Below, piece after piece: positions 16,787 to 27,384 of a stretch of 64,000 nt of DNA (the first letter of the stretch is position 1; every line of letters starts with the position of its first letter). The notes under the pieces are model-generated. The model worked only from the letters and a program-made list of their open reading frames with translations, had not been told where the DNA came from and ran no database searches. The stretch comes from Bacteroides nordii WAL 11050 = JCM 12987 (GTDB lineage: Bacteria > Bacteroidota > Bacteroidia > Bacteroidales > Bacteroidaceae). The translations under genes were made by a program, and so were the position numbers. Where the stretch lies: contig BAJA01000010.1 in NCBI GenBank assembly GCA_000613465.1, positions 1 to 64,000 of the forward strand. The letters run 5' to 3'.

Positions 16787-16794
16787 CAAAGATA
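16787..16794 (-). promoter_or_regulatory. Putative -7 element for the C1B peptidase gene
   Basis: On the minus strand TATCTTTG, about 30 bp upstream of the ATG at 16756. No TTTG at the right -33 spacing. Confidence 0.45.
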
Positions 16795-16996
16795 CATGAA
16801 TAACTTTGAAAATAGAAATAATTATTGCAGTTTTGCCCGGTATTGGTGTTCTGATCTTGTTGGGGAGATACATTAATTTCATTAGATTCATTGCCGAATC
16901 TTGTTCATTTGTTATTTTTGATCGAGAAGCAAATATAAATTGCACTTTGGCATAAAAAAATGAATGAGTTCATTTTATTCTGCTTCCGGTTTGCAT

Positions 16997-17004
16997 TATC
17001 TTTG
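16997..17004 (+). promoter_or_regulatory. Putative -7 element for the patatin gene
   Basis: TATCTTTG lies 16 bp before the ATG at 17021. This supports the 17021 start over the longer open frame from 16964, which would overlap the promoter. The leader would be short. Confidence 0.5.
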
Positions 17005-17020
17005 CAAAAAGAAAAGAACT

Positions 17021-17865
17021 ATGACTCTTGACAATCAGACCGGACTGGTGCTTGAAGGTGGAGGTATGCGGGGAGTATTTACTTGTGGCGTACTTGACTA
17101 TCTGATGGATCGTGATATTCGTTTTCCATATACAATCGGTGTTTCTGCCGGAGCATGTAATGGGCTCTCTTATATGTCTCGTCAGCGTGGACGTGCAAAA
17201 TACAGTAACATCGATCTGTTGGAGAAGTACCATTACATTGGTCTGCGCCATTTACTCAAGAAACGAAATATTATGGATTTTGATCTTTTGTTTACTGAGT
17301 TTCCCGAGCATATCCTGCCCTATGATTATGATGCTTACTTTTCTTCTCCCGAACGTTTTGTGATGGTGACTACAAATTGCCTGACCGGAGAAGCTAATTA
17401 TTTTGAAGAGAAAAGCGATAAGAATCGGGTGATTGATATTGTAAGAGCTTCAAGTAGTTTGCCATTTGTTTGTCCGATAGCCTATGTAGATAGTGTCCCG
17501 ATGTTAGATGGTGGTATTGTTGATAGCATTCCTTTGCAACGTGCTATTACGGATGGATACCTTAACAATGTAGTGGTTTTAACTCGTAATCGTGGTTACC
17601 GGAAAGAGAATAAAGATATTAAAATCCCCTCATTTGTTTATCGTAAATATCCCAAAATGCGTGAAGCCCTGAGTTGCCGTTGTGCTGTTTATAATGCACA
17701 GCTCGAAATGGTGGAACGTATGGAGGATGAAGGACGATAACTGTTATCCGTCCCGTTAAACCTGTGTTGGTAGATCGCATTGAAAAAGACATTCACAAAC
17801 TGACCGAATTCTATGAAGAAGGTTATGCCTGTGCCAAACGCATATTTGAGGATATTACCCTTTAA
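17021..17865 (+). pseudogene. Patatin-like phospholipase, frameshifted near the 3' end
   Basis: Residues 1-239 are in one frame: oxyanion motif GGGMRGVF, nucleophile motif GVSAGACNG (G-x-S-x-G), and the Asp of the Ser-Asp dyad in MLDGGIVDSIPL. The frame stops at 17740, but the next frame continues TVIRPVKPVLVDRIEKDIHK to FEDITL and TAA at 17865. Adding one G at GG (17732-17733) joins them into a 281-residue protein of usual YjjU-like length. The core catalytic residues lie before the break. Cytoplasmic lipid acyl hydrolase by family; substrate unknown. Confidence 0.85.
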
Positions 17866-17894
17866 TAAACTAACCGGTAACTCAAAATGAACGA

Positions 17895-18767
17895 TTAGGC
17901 GATTATTATGGAGTATCCTCCCCGGAACGTTTCGCCTACTGCCAGGTGTTGCATCCAATCCTTGTCTTTGTATTCTCCGGTGTAGTGTGCACGGTCGCAG
18001 CGGCCATACCATGGTTCGATACAAACAAATGGTGCATTCTTAGTTGGTGGTGACCAAAGACCTACTACTGGAGCTGTGAAGCGCAGACTCAGATAAGGTT
18101 TCTTTTCTTTGGTACAGAGAATTACTTCTTTTATCTGGCTATTTTCTATTATCAGAGCATCTTTGTCAAAGGTATGTGTGTCTATTGGCAATAGTCCGTC
18201 TGACGGGAGCTCCAACAAATACTCTTTATTAGGGTCTGTACAACCTTTTTCGGAGATAAGAATGTATTTTATTCCTTCCTTTTTATCAAATTCAAAGAAT
18301 CCGCGTTCAGCATTGACATTGTTAAATTCCGGAAAATAGAATGCCGGATGAGCACCTATCTGGAAGTACATTTCTTTATCTCCCGTATTTTTCACCGTCC
18401 ATAATACGTCAATTTGTTTTCCTTGTATACGATATCCTATTTCGAGGCAGAAAGGGAAAGGATATTTCTTTCGGGTCTCTTCATTATCTATTAGTCGGTA
18501 ACGTACTTCGTCAGGTTGTTCAAGTATGAGTTCGAAATCCATGTCGCGGGCAAATCCATGTTGGGTAAGATGATAAGTTACACCTTCGTGGTGATATTCA
18601 TTATCCCATACGCTGCCTACGATGGGAAATAACACGGGAGAATGACGTTTCCAAAAGGCAGGGTCAGCTTGCCATAGATATTCTTTTCCGTTAGAGATAA
18701 TGCTACATAATTCGGCTCCGTGAGAGGATACCTGAATGGAAAGTTGTGAGTTGGATATTGTTTTCAT
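17895..18767 (-). CDS. Aldose 1-epimerase family protein (LacX/YeaD-like)
   Basis: 290 residues, no signal peptide. Family features: GAELCSIISNGKEYLWQADP near the start, QHGFARDMDFEL with the conserved histidine, GAHPAFYFP with the second histidine, and VCIEPWYGRCD with the likely catalytic glutamate. Such proteins interconvert anomers of sugars or sugar phosphates. It is convergent with the patatin gene and divergent from the fructan locus, so a link to fructose metabolism is possible but unproven. Confidence 0.87.
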   Translation of the reverse strand: MKTISNSQLSIQVSSHGAELCSIISNGKEYLWQADPAFWKRHSPVLFPIVGSVWDNEYHHEGVTYHLTQHGFARDMDFELILEQPDEVRYRLIDNEETRKKYPFPFCLEIGYRIQGKQIDVLWTVKNTGDKEMYFQIGAHPAFYFPEFNNVNAERGFFEFDKKEGIKYILISEKGCTDPNKEYLLELPSDGLLPIDTHTFDKDALIIENSQIKEVILCTKEKKPYLSLRFTAPVVGLWSPPTKNAPFVCIEPWYGRCDRAHYTGEYKDKDWMQHLAVGETFRGGYSIIIA

Positions 18768-19425
18768 GATTATCCGATCTTTATTATATTTAATGCTATC
18801 TGTTATTTATCCTTCAAATGTAGCATATTTATTATTTAATCTGATAATCTCTATTGCATATTCTGTATAATAACTGATTGGAATTATTTTAGTATATATA
18901 TTCTGTTCATACGATTGCTAAAGTGTTGCCGGAACTAGTTTGTATTTTATATCTTTTATTGGTTGGTTACTTCCCATGAATTATAAATTCTACCTTTTAA
19001 CTTTAAAAGTCCTTTGTTTACGGCTCCATGTATCAATATTGATATAGTATGAAACAAATGTGGCATGTTATTTTATGTTTTCCGCAATATCTTTGCCATA
19101 GGATTTCTATTAAGAACAACTTTATTTTTTTATTTCTTAAATTTTAATATTATGAATGAGAGTAAACATGTATTTCAGAATTGCATAATCTTTGCACTTC
19201 TTTTTTTGCATCTTATTAATAGCGAAACAATTTTGAGAATAGGCAGTAGGACTGCCTGATAACTGTTTTGAAGTAAAGTGTATCTATTTTCAGGTATTGA
19301 TGAAACCTCTCTTTCCTTCCTGAGAAAATAAGAGAGTGAGTATTTCGTTCTGATGGGTAACTTATATTTTTATTCTTAGAAAATGATATTTTTTATTAAT
19401 GTGTATTTTAAATCTATCAAAAAAC
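18768..19425. other. Regulatory region upstream of the SusC gene
   Basis: About 660 bp of A+T-rich DNA between divergent genes. It holds a TATCTTTG (-7 type) at 19088-19095 on the plus strand, which would give a leader of about 325 nt before the SusC ATG. A regulator (HTCS) site is expected here. A short open frame at 19065-19259 has no supporting features and is not called. Confidence 0.5.
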
Positions 19426-22400
19426 ATGAAGAGACTTATCTTTAGAACAAAGCGAAGCATGGTAATCTTTCTTTTGTTACTTTTCCCTATTTTATCTATT
19501 GCACAGGTTGTGACAGGGAAGGTAATACTATTTGAGGATAAAGAAGCTTTGCCGGGTGTTAACGTTCTCGAAAAGGGAACGACAAATGGTACTATAACTG
19601 ATATTGATGGAAATTTTTCTATTCATTTAAAGAGCCCGAATTCTACATTGGTTTTTTCAATGGTCGGGATGATTAAACAAGAGAAACGGGTTAATGCGGG
19701 TGATAAAGTAGATATAGTATTACAACCAGATCATTATCAGTTGGATCAGATTGTAGTGACGGGTTATTCTACTCAGAAGAAATCAGATCTGACAGGTTCT
19801 GTAACAGTTGTTTCGGTTGATGATATGATGAAATCTGCGGAGAACAATCCTTTAAAGGGTTTACAAGGGCGTGTACCGGGTATGGAAATTACTGCAAATG
19901 GTAACCCAAGTGGAGCTGCTACCGTTCGTATCAGAGGTATTGGTACATTAAATAATAATGATCCTCTTTTTGTTATTGACGGTGTGCCTACCCGTGGTGG
20001 AATGCATGAATTGAACTCAAATGATATTGAGAATATTCAGGTATTGAAGGATGCTTCCGCAGCGAGTATTTATGGTTCCCGCGCAGCTAACGGGGTCATT
20101 ATTGTTACGACCAAGAAAGGGAAAGAGGGTAAAATTAAACTGAATTTCGATGCCTATGTTACCCAGACTTTTTATAATAATAAGCTGGAAGTAATGAATG
20201 CGAAAGAGTACGGACAGGCATTGTGGCAGGCTACGGTAAATAGCTCAGAAGATCCCAATAAAAATAACATTGGATATACTTATAAATGGGGATACGATGA
20301 TAATGGAGAAGCTGCCTTATATGATATGTATTTACCAAAGTATTTGGATACGGATAAAACAATGCTTACTTCTGATACGGATTGGTTTGATGCAGTGTCT
20401 CAAAAAGGATTATTGCAATCATATAATCTTTCGGTGAGTAATGGAAGTGAAAGAGGGGATTACTTTTTCTCCCTGGGGTATCTGAGCAATGATGGTACAT
20501 TGAAGTATACTTCTTTTGATCGTTTTTCAGCTCGTATGAATGCATCTTACCATATTATTAAAGATGTGTTGACTATTGGCGAAAACTTTTCTGTAAATCG
20601 TACATCAGAAGTACAGATTCCGGATGATAATATTTTGGACATGGCATTGAAAGCATTGCCTCTGATTCCTGTACACACAGTAGACGGCAAAGGTTGGGGA
20701 GGCCCTACAACCGGTATGAATGACCGTCATAATCCTGCTCGTCTATTGTATGATAATAAGGATAATAAATATGCATACTGGCGTTTGTTCGGCAATGCTT
20801 ATATTAATCTGCAACCCCTGAAAGGATTGAATCTCCGGAGTAGTTTCGGACTTGATTATACAAATTATTATAAGCGTAACATGGTGCATAGTTATAAAAC
20901 TGGTACGTTGAATAATGATTTGAGTTCTGTTACTTTGGGGGGAACTTATACAACTAAATGGACCTGGAGTAATACAGCCAGTTATGCAAAACAAATAGGT
21001 GTACATAATTTTGATGTATTGGCAGGTTTGGAGATGTATAAAGAGGAGCAGATTAATTTCTCTGCATATAAAGATGGTTTTCTGGTAGAAACTCCGGAAC
21101 AGATGTGGCCTGATATGGGAATTGGAACATCCAAAGTGACAGGTGGCGCTACCAGTTATGCTTTATTATCTTATTTTGGTAAAGCCAATTACGCATATGA
21201 TAATCGTTATCTTGCTTCTGTAACACTTCGTTATGATGGCTCTTCACGTTTCGGAAAAAATAATCGTTTCGGTACTTTCCCGGCATTCTCTTTGGGTTAT
21301 CGAATCAGTGAGGAAGCATATATGGAGAAAACAAGAGAGTGGTTGTCTGATTTGAAATTACGCTTCGGATGGGGACAAACAGGTAATCAGGAAACGGCCA
21401 ATACTGCTGTACATACACTTTATGTTACTGACTATGGTATGGGAGATCCTACCTGGACTTCTTTGAATGGTACTTCTTATGACTTGACAGGAAAAGGCGG
21501 TACTTCACTTCCTTCCGGTTATAAGAAAGTGCAACAAGGTAATCCTGATTTGAAATGGGAGACAACGACTCAAACCAATATTGGTCTCGATTTTGGCTTC
21601 TTTGATCAGAAGTTATATGGTACTGCTGAATATTATATCAAGAAAACAAAAGACATTTTGGTACAACCCCCTTATTTAGGCATCATAGGTGAAGGAGGTT
21701 ATTGTTGGTACAATGGTGCTTCAATGGAAAATAAAGGTTTTGAAGTGAGCTTAGGTTATCGCGATCAAACACCTTTCGGACTCTCTTATGATATTTCCGG
21801 TAATATATCCGGTTATCGTAATAAAGTGACCAAGTTGCCGTCCGATGTTGAAAACTCTTATGGCGGAAACGGTAAGGGAGATAATATTCTGGGACGCCCC
21901 ATCAATTCGTTTTATGGTTATATTGCTGATGGATTATTCCGCACAGAAGAAGATATTGCCGACCATGCAACACAAAATGGAGGAGAAGATTTGGGACGCA
22001 TTCGCTATCGTGACTTGAATGATGATGGAAAAATCGATGATGATGATCGCACCTGGATTGGCTCACCTCATCCTGATTTTATGTATGGTTTGAACATTGA
22101 GCTGAGTTACAAGAACTTTGATTTAAGTGCATTCTTTTATGGAGTAAATGGCATTGATGTGAATACGTATGCAGTGAAAAGTGAAACTGATTTCTGGAGT
22201 ATCAATGATGTTCGTTCCAATAAAGGTACACGTTTATTAAATGCCTGGAGCCCAAGTAATCCAAATTCGGATATTCCTGCTATCACGGCTCTAAATGAGA
22301 ATGATGAAGGGCGTTTATCCACCTATTTTATAGAGAATGGTTCTTTCCTGAAATTACGGAATTTACAATTAGGATATACTCTACCACGTAAAATCAGTGA

Positions 22401-22554
22401 GAAAGCATTCATTGAAAAATTCCGTATCTACGTTAGTGGACAGAATCTGTTTACAATTAAAAGTAAGAACTTCTCCGGAGTAGATCCGGAAAATGCAGGG
22501 TTCGGTTATCCGATACCGACCACGTTTACCGTAGGAGTGAATATTGGTTTTTGA
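19426..22554 (+). CDS. SusC-family TonB-dependent outer-membrane transporter (fructan PUL)
   Basis: 1042 residues from the ATG at 19426; the longer frame starts at a GTG and adds no signal. A signal peptide with the hydrophobic core MVIFLLLLFPILSIAQ leads to a carboxypeptidase-regulatory-like domain (about 28-105). Then the TonB-box-like IVVTGYSTQKK, a plug domain (LKGLQGRVPGMEI, VRIRGIGTLNNNDPLFVIDG, LKDASAASIYGSRAANGVIIVTTKKG), and a beta-barrel ending TFTVGVNIGF. With SusD it imports oligosaccharides across the outer membrane. Its partners 36 bp downstream, two GH32 enzymes and fructokinase point to fructan fragments as cargo. Confidence 0.93.
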   Translation: MKRLIFRTKRSMVIFLLLLFPILSIAQVVTGKVILFEDKEALPGVNVLEKGTTNGTITDIDGNFSIHLKSPNSTLVFSMVGMIKQEKRVNAGDKVDIVLQPDHYQLDQIVVTGYSTQKKSDLTGSVTVVSVDDMMKSAENNPLKGLQGRVPGMEITANGNPSGAATVRIRGIGTLNNNDPLFVIDGVPTRGGMHELNSNDIENIQVLKDASAASIYGSRAANGVIIVTTKKGKEGKIKLNFDAYVTQTFYNNKLEVMNAKEYGQALWQATVNSSEDPNKNNIGYTYKWGYDDNGEAALYDMYLPKYLDTDKTMLTSDTDWFDAVSQKGLLQSYNLSVSNGSERGDYFFSLGYLSNDGTLKYTSFDRFSARMNASYHIIKDVLTIGENFSVNRTSEVQIPDDNILDMALKALPLIPVHTVDGKGWGGPTTGMNDRHNPARLLYDNKDNKYAYWRLFGNAYINLQPLKGLNLRSSFGLDYTNYYKRNMVHSYKTGTLNNDLSSVTLGGTYTTKWTWSNTASYAKQIGVHNFDVLAGLEMYKEEQINFSAYKDGFLVETPEQMWPDMGIGTSKVTGGATSYALLSYFGKANYAYDNRYLASVTLRYDGSSRFGKNNRFGTFPAFSLGYRISEEAYMEKTREWLSDLKLRFGWGQTGNQETANTAVHTLYVTDYGMGDPTWTSLNGTSYDLTGKGGTSLPSGYKKVQQGNPDLKWETTTQTNIGLDFGFFDQKLYGTAEYYIKKTKDILVQPPYLGIIGEGGYCWYNGASMENKGFEVSLGYRDQTPFGLSYDISGNISGYRNKVTKLPSDVENSYGGNGKGDNILGRPINSFYGYIADGLFRTEEDIADHATQNGGEDLGRIRYRDLNDDGKIDDDDRTWIGSPHPDFMYGLNIELSYKNFDLSAFFYGVNGIDVNTYAVKSETDFWSINDVRSNKGTRLLNAWSPSNPNSDIPAITALNENDEGRLSTYFIENGSFLKLRNLQLGYTLPRKISEKAFIEKFRIYVSGQNLFTIKSKNFSGVDPENAGFGYPIPTTFTVGVNIGF

Positions 22555-22590
22555 GTTTCAAATATTATGCGAAAATAAACTAACAGAAAC

Positions 22591-24297
22591 ATGAAAAAGA
22601 TAAAATATATATTGGGTTTTATTGGAACTGCATTAATGTTTACAGCTTGTTCCGATTTTCTGGATGTAGCTACCCAAAATGGCTTGGATCCGGATCAGGC
22701 AAATGATGCAGAGAGATTTTGTAATGCTGCTTATGCTTCATTAATGAATCAACGTGATGTGAAATTATGGGCCTGGGGTGATGTCCGTTCTGATGATGCA
22801 TATAAAGGTGGCGGTGGAACAAACGATGGTTATACAGAGCATTGTTATGAGACAGGTACACATATTGTGACTACTTTTGGTGAACCGGATGGATACTGGT
22901 TTGTACAGTATTGTGGTATTTCCCGTGTCAATTCGGCTCTTAATGCATTGAATATTGTATCAGAAAAAGAATTTCCGAATAAGGTGACCCGACAAGCAGA
23001 AATGCGTTTTCTAAGAGGACACTTTTATTTCTTATTGAAAATACTTTTCAAGAATATCCCTTTTGTTGATGAGACGGTCCCCGAACATCAATATCAGTTC
23101 ATATCTAATGTAGAATTGACTGATGTTGAGATGTGGGATAAAATTATTGCAGATTTTAAGTTTGCTTTTGATAATCTGCCAGAGAAGCAGGCCGATTTAG
23201 GAAGAGCTAATAAATATGCCGCTGCTGCTTATCTGGCTAAGGCCTATTTATATAAAGCTTATCGTCAGAATGAAAAATATGAAGTAACTTCAATTGACGT
23301 TGATGATTTGGAAGAAGTAGTAAAATATACCGGAGAAGTCTTGAAGTCAAATTACGGTTTGGAAACAGATTTCGCTTATAATTTTATGCCGGAATTTGAG
23401 AATGGGAAAGAGAGTATTTTTGCCATTCAATTCTCTAAAGATGATGGTACAATGTTTGGTAACCTGAATTTTGCAGATTTTCTTTCTGTTCCGCAGGGAT
23501 TGGGATGTTGTGATTTCCATAAGCCGAGCCAGAATCTCGTAAATGCGTTTAAGACAAGCAAAGGACTGCCGATGTTCAAGGTAAACAACGGTGTATATTC
23601 GGAGAATTATGATATAGCCAATTATTCGAAAAGTAAAGCGGCTGATCCTCGTTTATTCAGTACGGTAGCAATGGATGGTTTTCCTTATAAATACAATGAG
23701 GATCTTCTTTTCCAGAATTCGTGGAATCGTAACCCGGAAGTATACGGTAATTATGCTTCATTGAAAGAGAATGTAGACCCTTCCTGTGATTGTTTTGTTA
23801 ACCTTTCTCCGTATTATGCCAATTCGATGAATAAAATTCTCATTCGTTTTGCCGATGTTTTATTGATAAGAGCTGAAGCTTTGATTGAATTAAACCGTGA
23901 ACCGGAAGCGTTACCTTTAATAAATCAGGTTCGTCAACGTGCACAGGATAGTGCGAATGGGATGGTAAATTATAGTGATCCGGATTTGAAACCGGTTATG
24001 GAAGTTGCACTTTATGAGGATGGAAACAATTGCACCTGGAATCAAGACTTTGCCCGCTATGCTTTGAGATGGGAACGACGTCTGGAATTTGCAATGGAAA
24101 ATATGCGCTTTTTTGATCTGGTTCGTTGGGGGATTTGCAGTGAAACGATGAATAAGTATTTTCAATCGGAAAAAGCAAGACGTTCCTATCTGAAGGAAGC
24201 CGTATTTACAAAAAATAAAAATGAATATGTTCCTATACCTCAGCAGCAGATAGGTTATAGTAAAGATTTATACAAGCAGAATTACGGATGGAAATAA
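22591..24297 (+). CDS. SusD-family surface glycan-binding lipoprotein (fructan PUL)
   Basis: 568 residues. Signal peptide with lipobox FTACSDFLD: the cysteine is about residue 20 and is followed by the usual SDFLDV of SusD proteins. It has the helical TPR-type SusD/RagB fold: QAEMRFLRGHFYFLLKILFKNIPFVDE, KYAAAAYLAKAYLYKAYR, a C-terminal ILIRFADVLLIRAEALIELN and ERRLEFAMENMRFFDLVRWG. It forms the lid of the SusC transporter. Start codon is 36 bp after the SusC stop. Confidence 0.93.
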   Translation: MKKIKYILGFIGTALMFTACSDFLDVATQNGLDPDQANDAERFCNAAYASLMNQRDVKLWAWGDVRSDDAYKGGGGTNDGYTEHCYETGTHIVTTFGEPDGYWFVQYCGISRVNSALNALNIVSEKEFPNKVTRQAEMRFLRGHFYFLLKILFKNIPFVDETVPEHQYQFISNVELTDVEMWDKIIADFKFAFDNLPEKQADLGRANKYAAAAYLAKAYLYKAYRQNEKYEVTSIDVDDLEEVVKYTGEVLKSNYGLETDFAYNFMPEFENGKESIFAIQFSKDDGTMFGNLNFADFLSVPQGLGCCDFHKPSQNLVNAFKTSKGLPMFKVNNGVYSENYDIANYSKSKAADPRLFSTVAMDGFPYKYNEDLLFQNSWNRNPEVYGNYASLKENVDPSCDCFVNLSPYYANSMNKILIRFADVLLIRAEALIELNREPEALPLINQVRQRAQDSANGMVNYSDPDLKPVMEVALYEDGNNCTWNQDFARYALRWERRLEFAMENMRFFDLVRWGICSETMNKYFQSEKARRSYLKEAVFTKNKNEYVPIPQQQIGYSKDLYKQNYGWK

Positions 24298-24314
24298 TCT
24301 TAAATAGACAATTC

Positions 24315-25709
24315 ATGAAAAAGTATTTTAGTTTAATAATGATAATGTTGTCTGTATCTTGCCTGTTTCTGACAGCTTGTGATGACGACAAACGTGATTC
24401 ATTGGATTTCTCACAAGACGTGAATATTCATGAGTTTACAATAAATGGGGTGCAAGGAGTTATCGATAATGAAACCATGATGATCAAGGTAATGCTTCCG
24501 CCTAAGTCGGATGTTACTTCATTAGTGCCTGATATTAAGGTTGCAGATAACGCTGTTATAACTCCGGGTAGTGGCGAATCACAGAATTTTTCCGGAAATG
24601 TGGAATATAAAGTGACAAACGGTAATTTATATAATACTTATAAAGTATCAGTTGAAGTATTGAATGCCAGAATTACTAAGTTTATACTCAATGGTAGATA
24701 TGTCGGTACGATCGATCCTGTTAATAACACGATTAGTGTAACAGTTCCTACTACTATTGATATCACAAAACTGATTCCTACAATCGAATATACAGAGGGA
24801 GCTACTATTTCTCCGGAAAATTCGAAAATACAAGATTTCACTAACCCTGTGGTTTATACACTTACTTATATGAATGAAACCTTTACTTATGAGGTTTCTG
24901 TAATACAAAGTGATCATACCTATGCATTCCTGGGTACGGCCGAAACCATTGACGGACTGACTAATGCTGATGAAAAGACTGCGGCAGAATGGATGATGGA
25001 AAATATTCCGAACAGTAAATATGTATCATTGGAGTCATTGAAAGATGGCGCTGCTTCACTCAATCAGTTTACAGCGGTATGGTTCCATTATGAACAAGCG
25101 AATACACTGCCGGTTATTGCTGCTAATAAGAATGTGACAAATGTAATTAAAGGATATTACAGCAATGGTGGTAATATTTTCCTTTCCGGAACAGCTTGTC
25201 TCTATACGGGAAGTCTGGGTATCACCCCTGCTGCATATACTCCAAACAATGCTTTTGGCAGTTTTGGTGATGCCGGGCAGGTGAATGCTCCTGGTGAACT
25301 TTGGGGTATTGCTATTACCGGTTGTGAAGAGCATCCTATTTATAAAGGAGTGACAATTGATAAAACCACTCAATCGTGGCCGGTAGTTTGGCTTGTTGGG
25401 AAAGAGATATCCTGGAGAAGGAATATCGGATGTCCGTGGGATCTTGTTGCCCCTTATACACAAGACTGGGCAGATTGGGCATCAAAGACGGGTGGTACAC
25501 CATTGGCTTCTTTCAATTGGGATGATGATTGTAATGAAAAAGTTGCTGTTTCGGTATTTGATGGTATCGAAGGTGGAAAAGGAACTGCTGTTTGTATCGG
25601 AGCCCCGTCTTATGACTGGTATTATGAGAAAGAAAATGTGTCGTCAAATTCATACTATTCTAATATAGAAAAGATGACGTTGAATGTTTTCAATTATCTC
25701 ACTAAATAA
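24315..25709 (+). CDS. SusE-position surface lipoprotein, DUF5018/DUF4960 type
   Basis: 464 residues from the ATG at 24315 (MKKYFSLIMIML), preferred over the ATG at 24288, which overlaps SusD. Lipobox FLTACDDDKRD. Two tandem Ig-like repeats (about 28-115 and 116-200, each with a hydrophobic VTSLVPDIKV / ITKLIPTIEY strand) resemble DUF5018. A C-terminal domain (about 205-464; FLGTAETIDGL, AVWFHYEQ, GGNIFLSGTACLYTG, AVCIGAPSYDWYY) resembles DUF4960. In the B. thetaiotaomicron fructan locus the protein at this position (BT1761) is a surface fructan-binding protein; that role is inferred here from position and lipidation. Confidence 0.8.
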   Translation: MKKYFSLIMIMLSVSCLFLTACDDDKRDSLDFSQDVNIHEFTINGVQGVIDNETMMIKVMLPPKSDVTSLVPDIKVADNAVITPGSGESQNFSGNVEYKVTNGNLYNTYKVSVEVLNARITKFILNGRYVGTIDPVNNTISVTVPTTIDITKLIPTIEYTEGATISPENSKIQDFTNPVVYTLTYMNETFTYEVSVIQSDHTYAFLGTAETIDGLTNADEKTAAEWMMENIPNSKYVSLESLKDGAASLNQFTAVWFHYEQANTLPVIAANKNVTNVIKGYYSNGGNIFLSGTACLYTGSLGITPAAYTPNNAFGSFGDAGQVNAPGELWGIAITGCEEHPIYKGVTIDKTTQSWPVVWLVGKEISWRRNIGCPWDLVAPYTQDWADWASKTGGTPLASFNWDDDCNEKVAVSVFDGIEGGKGTAVCIGAPSYDWYYEKENVSSNSYYSNIEKMTLNVFNYLTK

Positions 25710-25721
25710 TTGGTGTAAAAT

Positions 25722-25750
25722 GATACATCGTTGCTTGTCAACGATGTATC
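25722..25750 (+). promoter_or_regulatory. Perfect 12-bp hairpin inside the PUL
   Basis: GATACATCGTTG (25722-25733) and CAACGATGTATC (25739-25750) flank a 5-nt loop, 13 bp after the SusE-position gene. There is no good U-tract after it. It could act as a 3' RNA stabiliser or partial terminator, giving the upstream susCD part a different mRNA level from the downstream enzymes. Confidence 0.7.
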
Positions 25751-25814
25751 CTATCCTTTACTATAAACAACAAACTTATTTTTTTAGTAGTCAAAATAAA
25801 TAGAGATCATAATT

Positions 25815-27352
25815 ATGAAAAAGTATATCTATGTTTTGTTTATGTTCGCAACTTTCAATTTATGGGCATGTAGTGATAGCGAACCTTCAAATGGCGGAGG
25901 AGAAGAGGTGGTGGATAAAACCACTGATTGTCAATCTGCCAGCGAGAAAGGTGCTTATACTACTTGGTATAAACCTGCAAATGGCTGGGTAGGTGATCCG
26001 ATACCTTATTATGATGACGGTAAATTTTATATTTTCTATTTACAGGACTGGCGTTCGGGGTATCCTTTCTTACATCCATGGCATATGGTTTCTTCCACCG
26101 ATCTTTCTTCTTTTACTTTTGGTGGTGAAACCATCCCTTGTGGGAAAGAAGAAGAGCAGGATGTAGCTTTAGGAACAGGTGGTGTAATTAAAGATCGTAT
26201 TACCGGAGAATACTGTGCGTTTTATACAGGTCATCAATGGAAGTGGCAGGAGATGGGAGTACCTACACAGGCTATCTTATTAACTACCTCTAAGGATATG
26301 AAGACCTGGACAAAGAAGGGTGAACATAATTTCTATCTCTCTCTTAGGGGACAAAGTGGATATGTGGAAAATGATTGTCGTGATCCACATGTATTTTATG
26401 ATGAAGAAGACGGATTGTATAAAATGGTGGTGACAACCCATACGAATGCAGGGGCAACATTGGCTTTATTCACATCTAAAGAGTTACAGAACGCAAAGGC
26501 ATGGACATTGCAGGAACCTCTTTATACAGATCCGGCTATTTGGGTCATGGAGTGTGCCGATGTCTTTAAGGAAGGGGAGTATTGGTATTTGACTTATTCG
26601 AATGTAGCCGACCGTAAAGTACATTATCGTTATGCCAAGTCACTGAAAGGCCATGGATAAAACCTGCCAATGATATATTTGATGGCATTGCTTTCTATGC
26701 CGGAAAAACGATGTCAAACGGAAAAGAACGTTATTTGGCGGGATGGTGTCCGACGCGTATCGGTGATGGTGATCCCGATCAGTGGGGAGGTTCTTTGGTT
26801 TGCCATCATATGTTGTTTAATGCTGACGGAACCATTGATCTTAAACTTCCTGACGGAATTGATAAGAAGTTTACTACGTTGAAAAAGACAGTACTTATTG
26901 ATAAATCCGGGAAAGCTGTCAAGAAAGAGAATTCATATGTTCTTTCGGATGTGGCTTCAGTGTCCTTCCCGCGATTGGATAAGACATGCAAAATAGAAGC
27001 AACTGTCAAAGCCACCGGCGATGAAGATGTTTTTGGGTTTGCTTTTGGAGCATGTGATGATAAAACAGAAGTTTATTCTATTCGTTTTGATTTGAAATCC
27101 AAGAAAATGATAATGTCAAAAGATGATTTGACACGTGGGACTACTCCTGCACAAACCGATGTTACATTGGCAGTTCCGGCCGATAAACAATTTAAGGTGA
27201 AGATTGTGGCTGAAAAATCAGTTTGTGTGATGTATGTAAATGATAAGATTGCATTCTCTAATCGTATTGACAAAATGCCTAAAAATCCTTGGGCAATTTT
27301 TACAGATAAGGGAACCGAGATTTCTTTCTCTGATATAAAAGTATATGAATAA
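25815..27352 (+). pseudogene. GH32 surface fructanase lipoprotein, frameshifted
   Basis: Lipobox LWACSDS (Cys 19). The GH32 five-blade propeller starts at about residue 45. Catalytic residues are visible: nucleophile Asp 61 in WVGDP (a variant of WMNDPNG), Asp 190 in CRDPHVF and acid/base Glu 246 in MECADVF. The frame stops after SLKGHG at 26660. The next frame continues PWIKPANDIFDGIAFYAGKT from 26651 to the TAA at 27352, with a beta-sandwich C-terminal domain (about 345-512). Adding one G to AAAGG near 26650 restores KGPW and a 512-residue enzyme. In B. thetaiotaomicron the surface GH32 at this place (BT1760) is an endo-levanase; endo-action here is inference. Confidence 0.87.
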
Positions 27353-27384
27353 TCCTTTATTTAATAAATTAAAACATTGATAAC

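Noticed and set aside
19065..19259. Small hydrophobic ORF upstream of SusC
   Set aside because: Overlaps the expected promoter/leader and a -7 candidate, with no signal-peptide or family features; composition is that of A+T-rich DNA.
26670..26882. 70-residue ORF in the GH32 region
   Set aside because: Third frame over the displaced GH32 C-terminus; it is explained as a shadow of the frameshifted gene.
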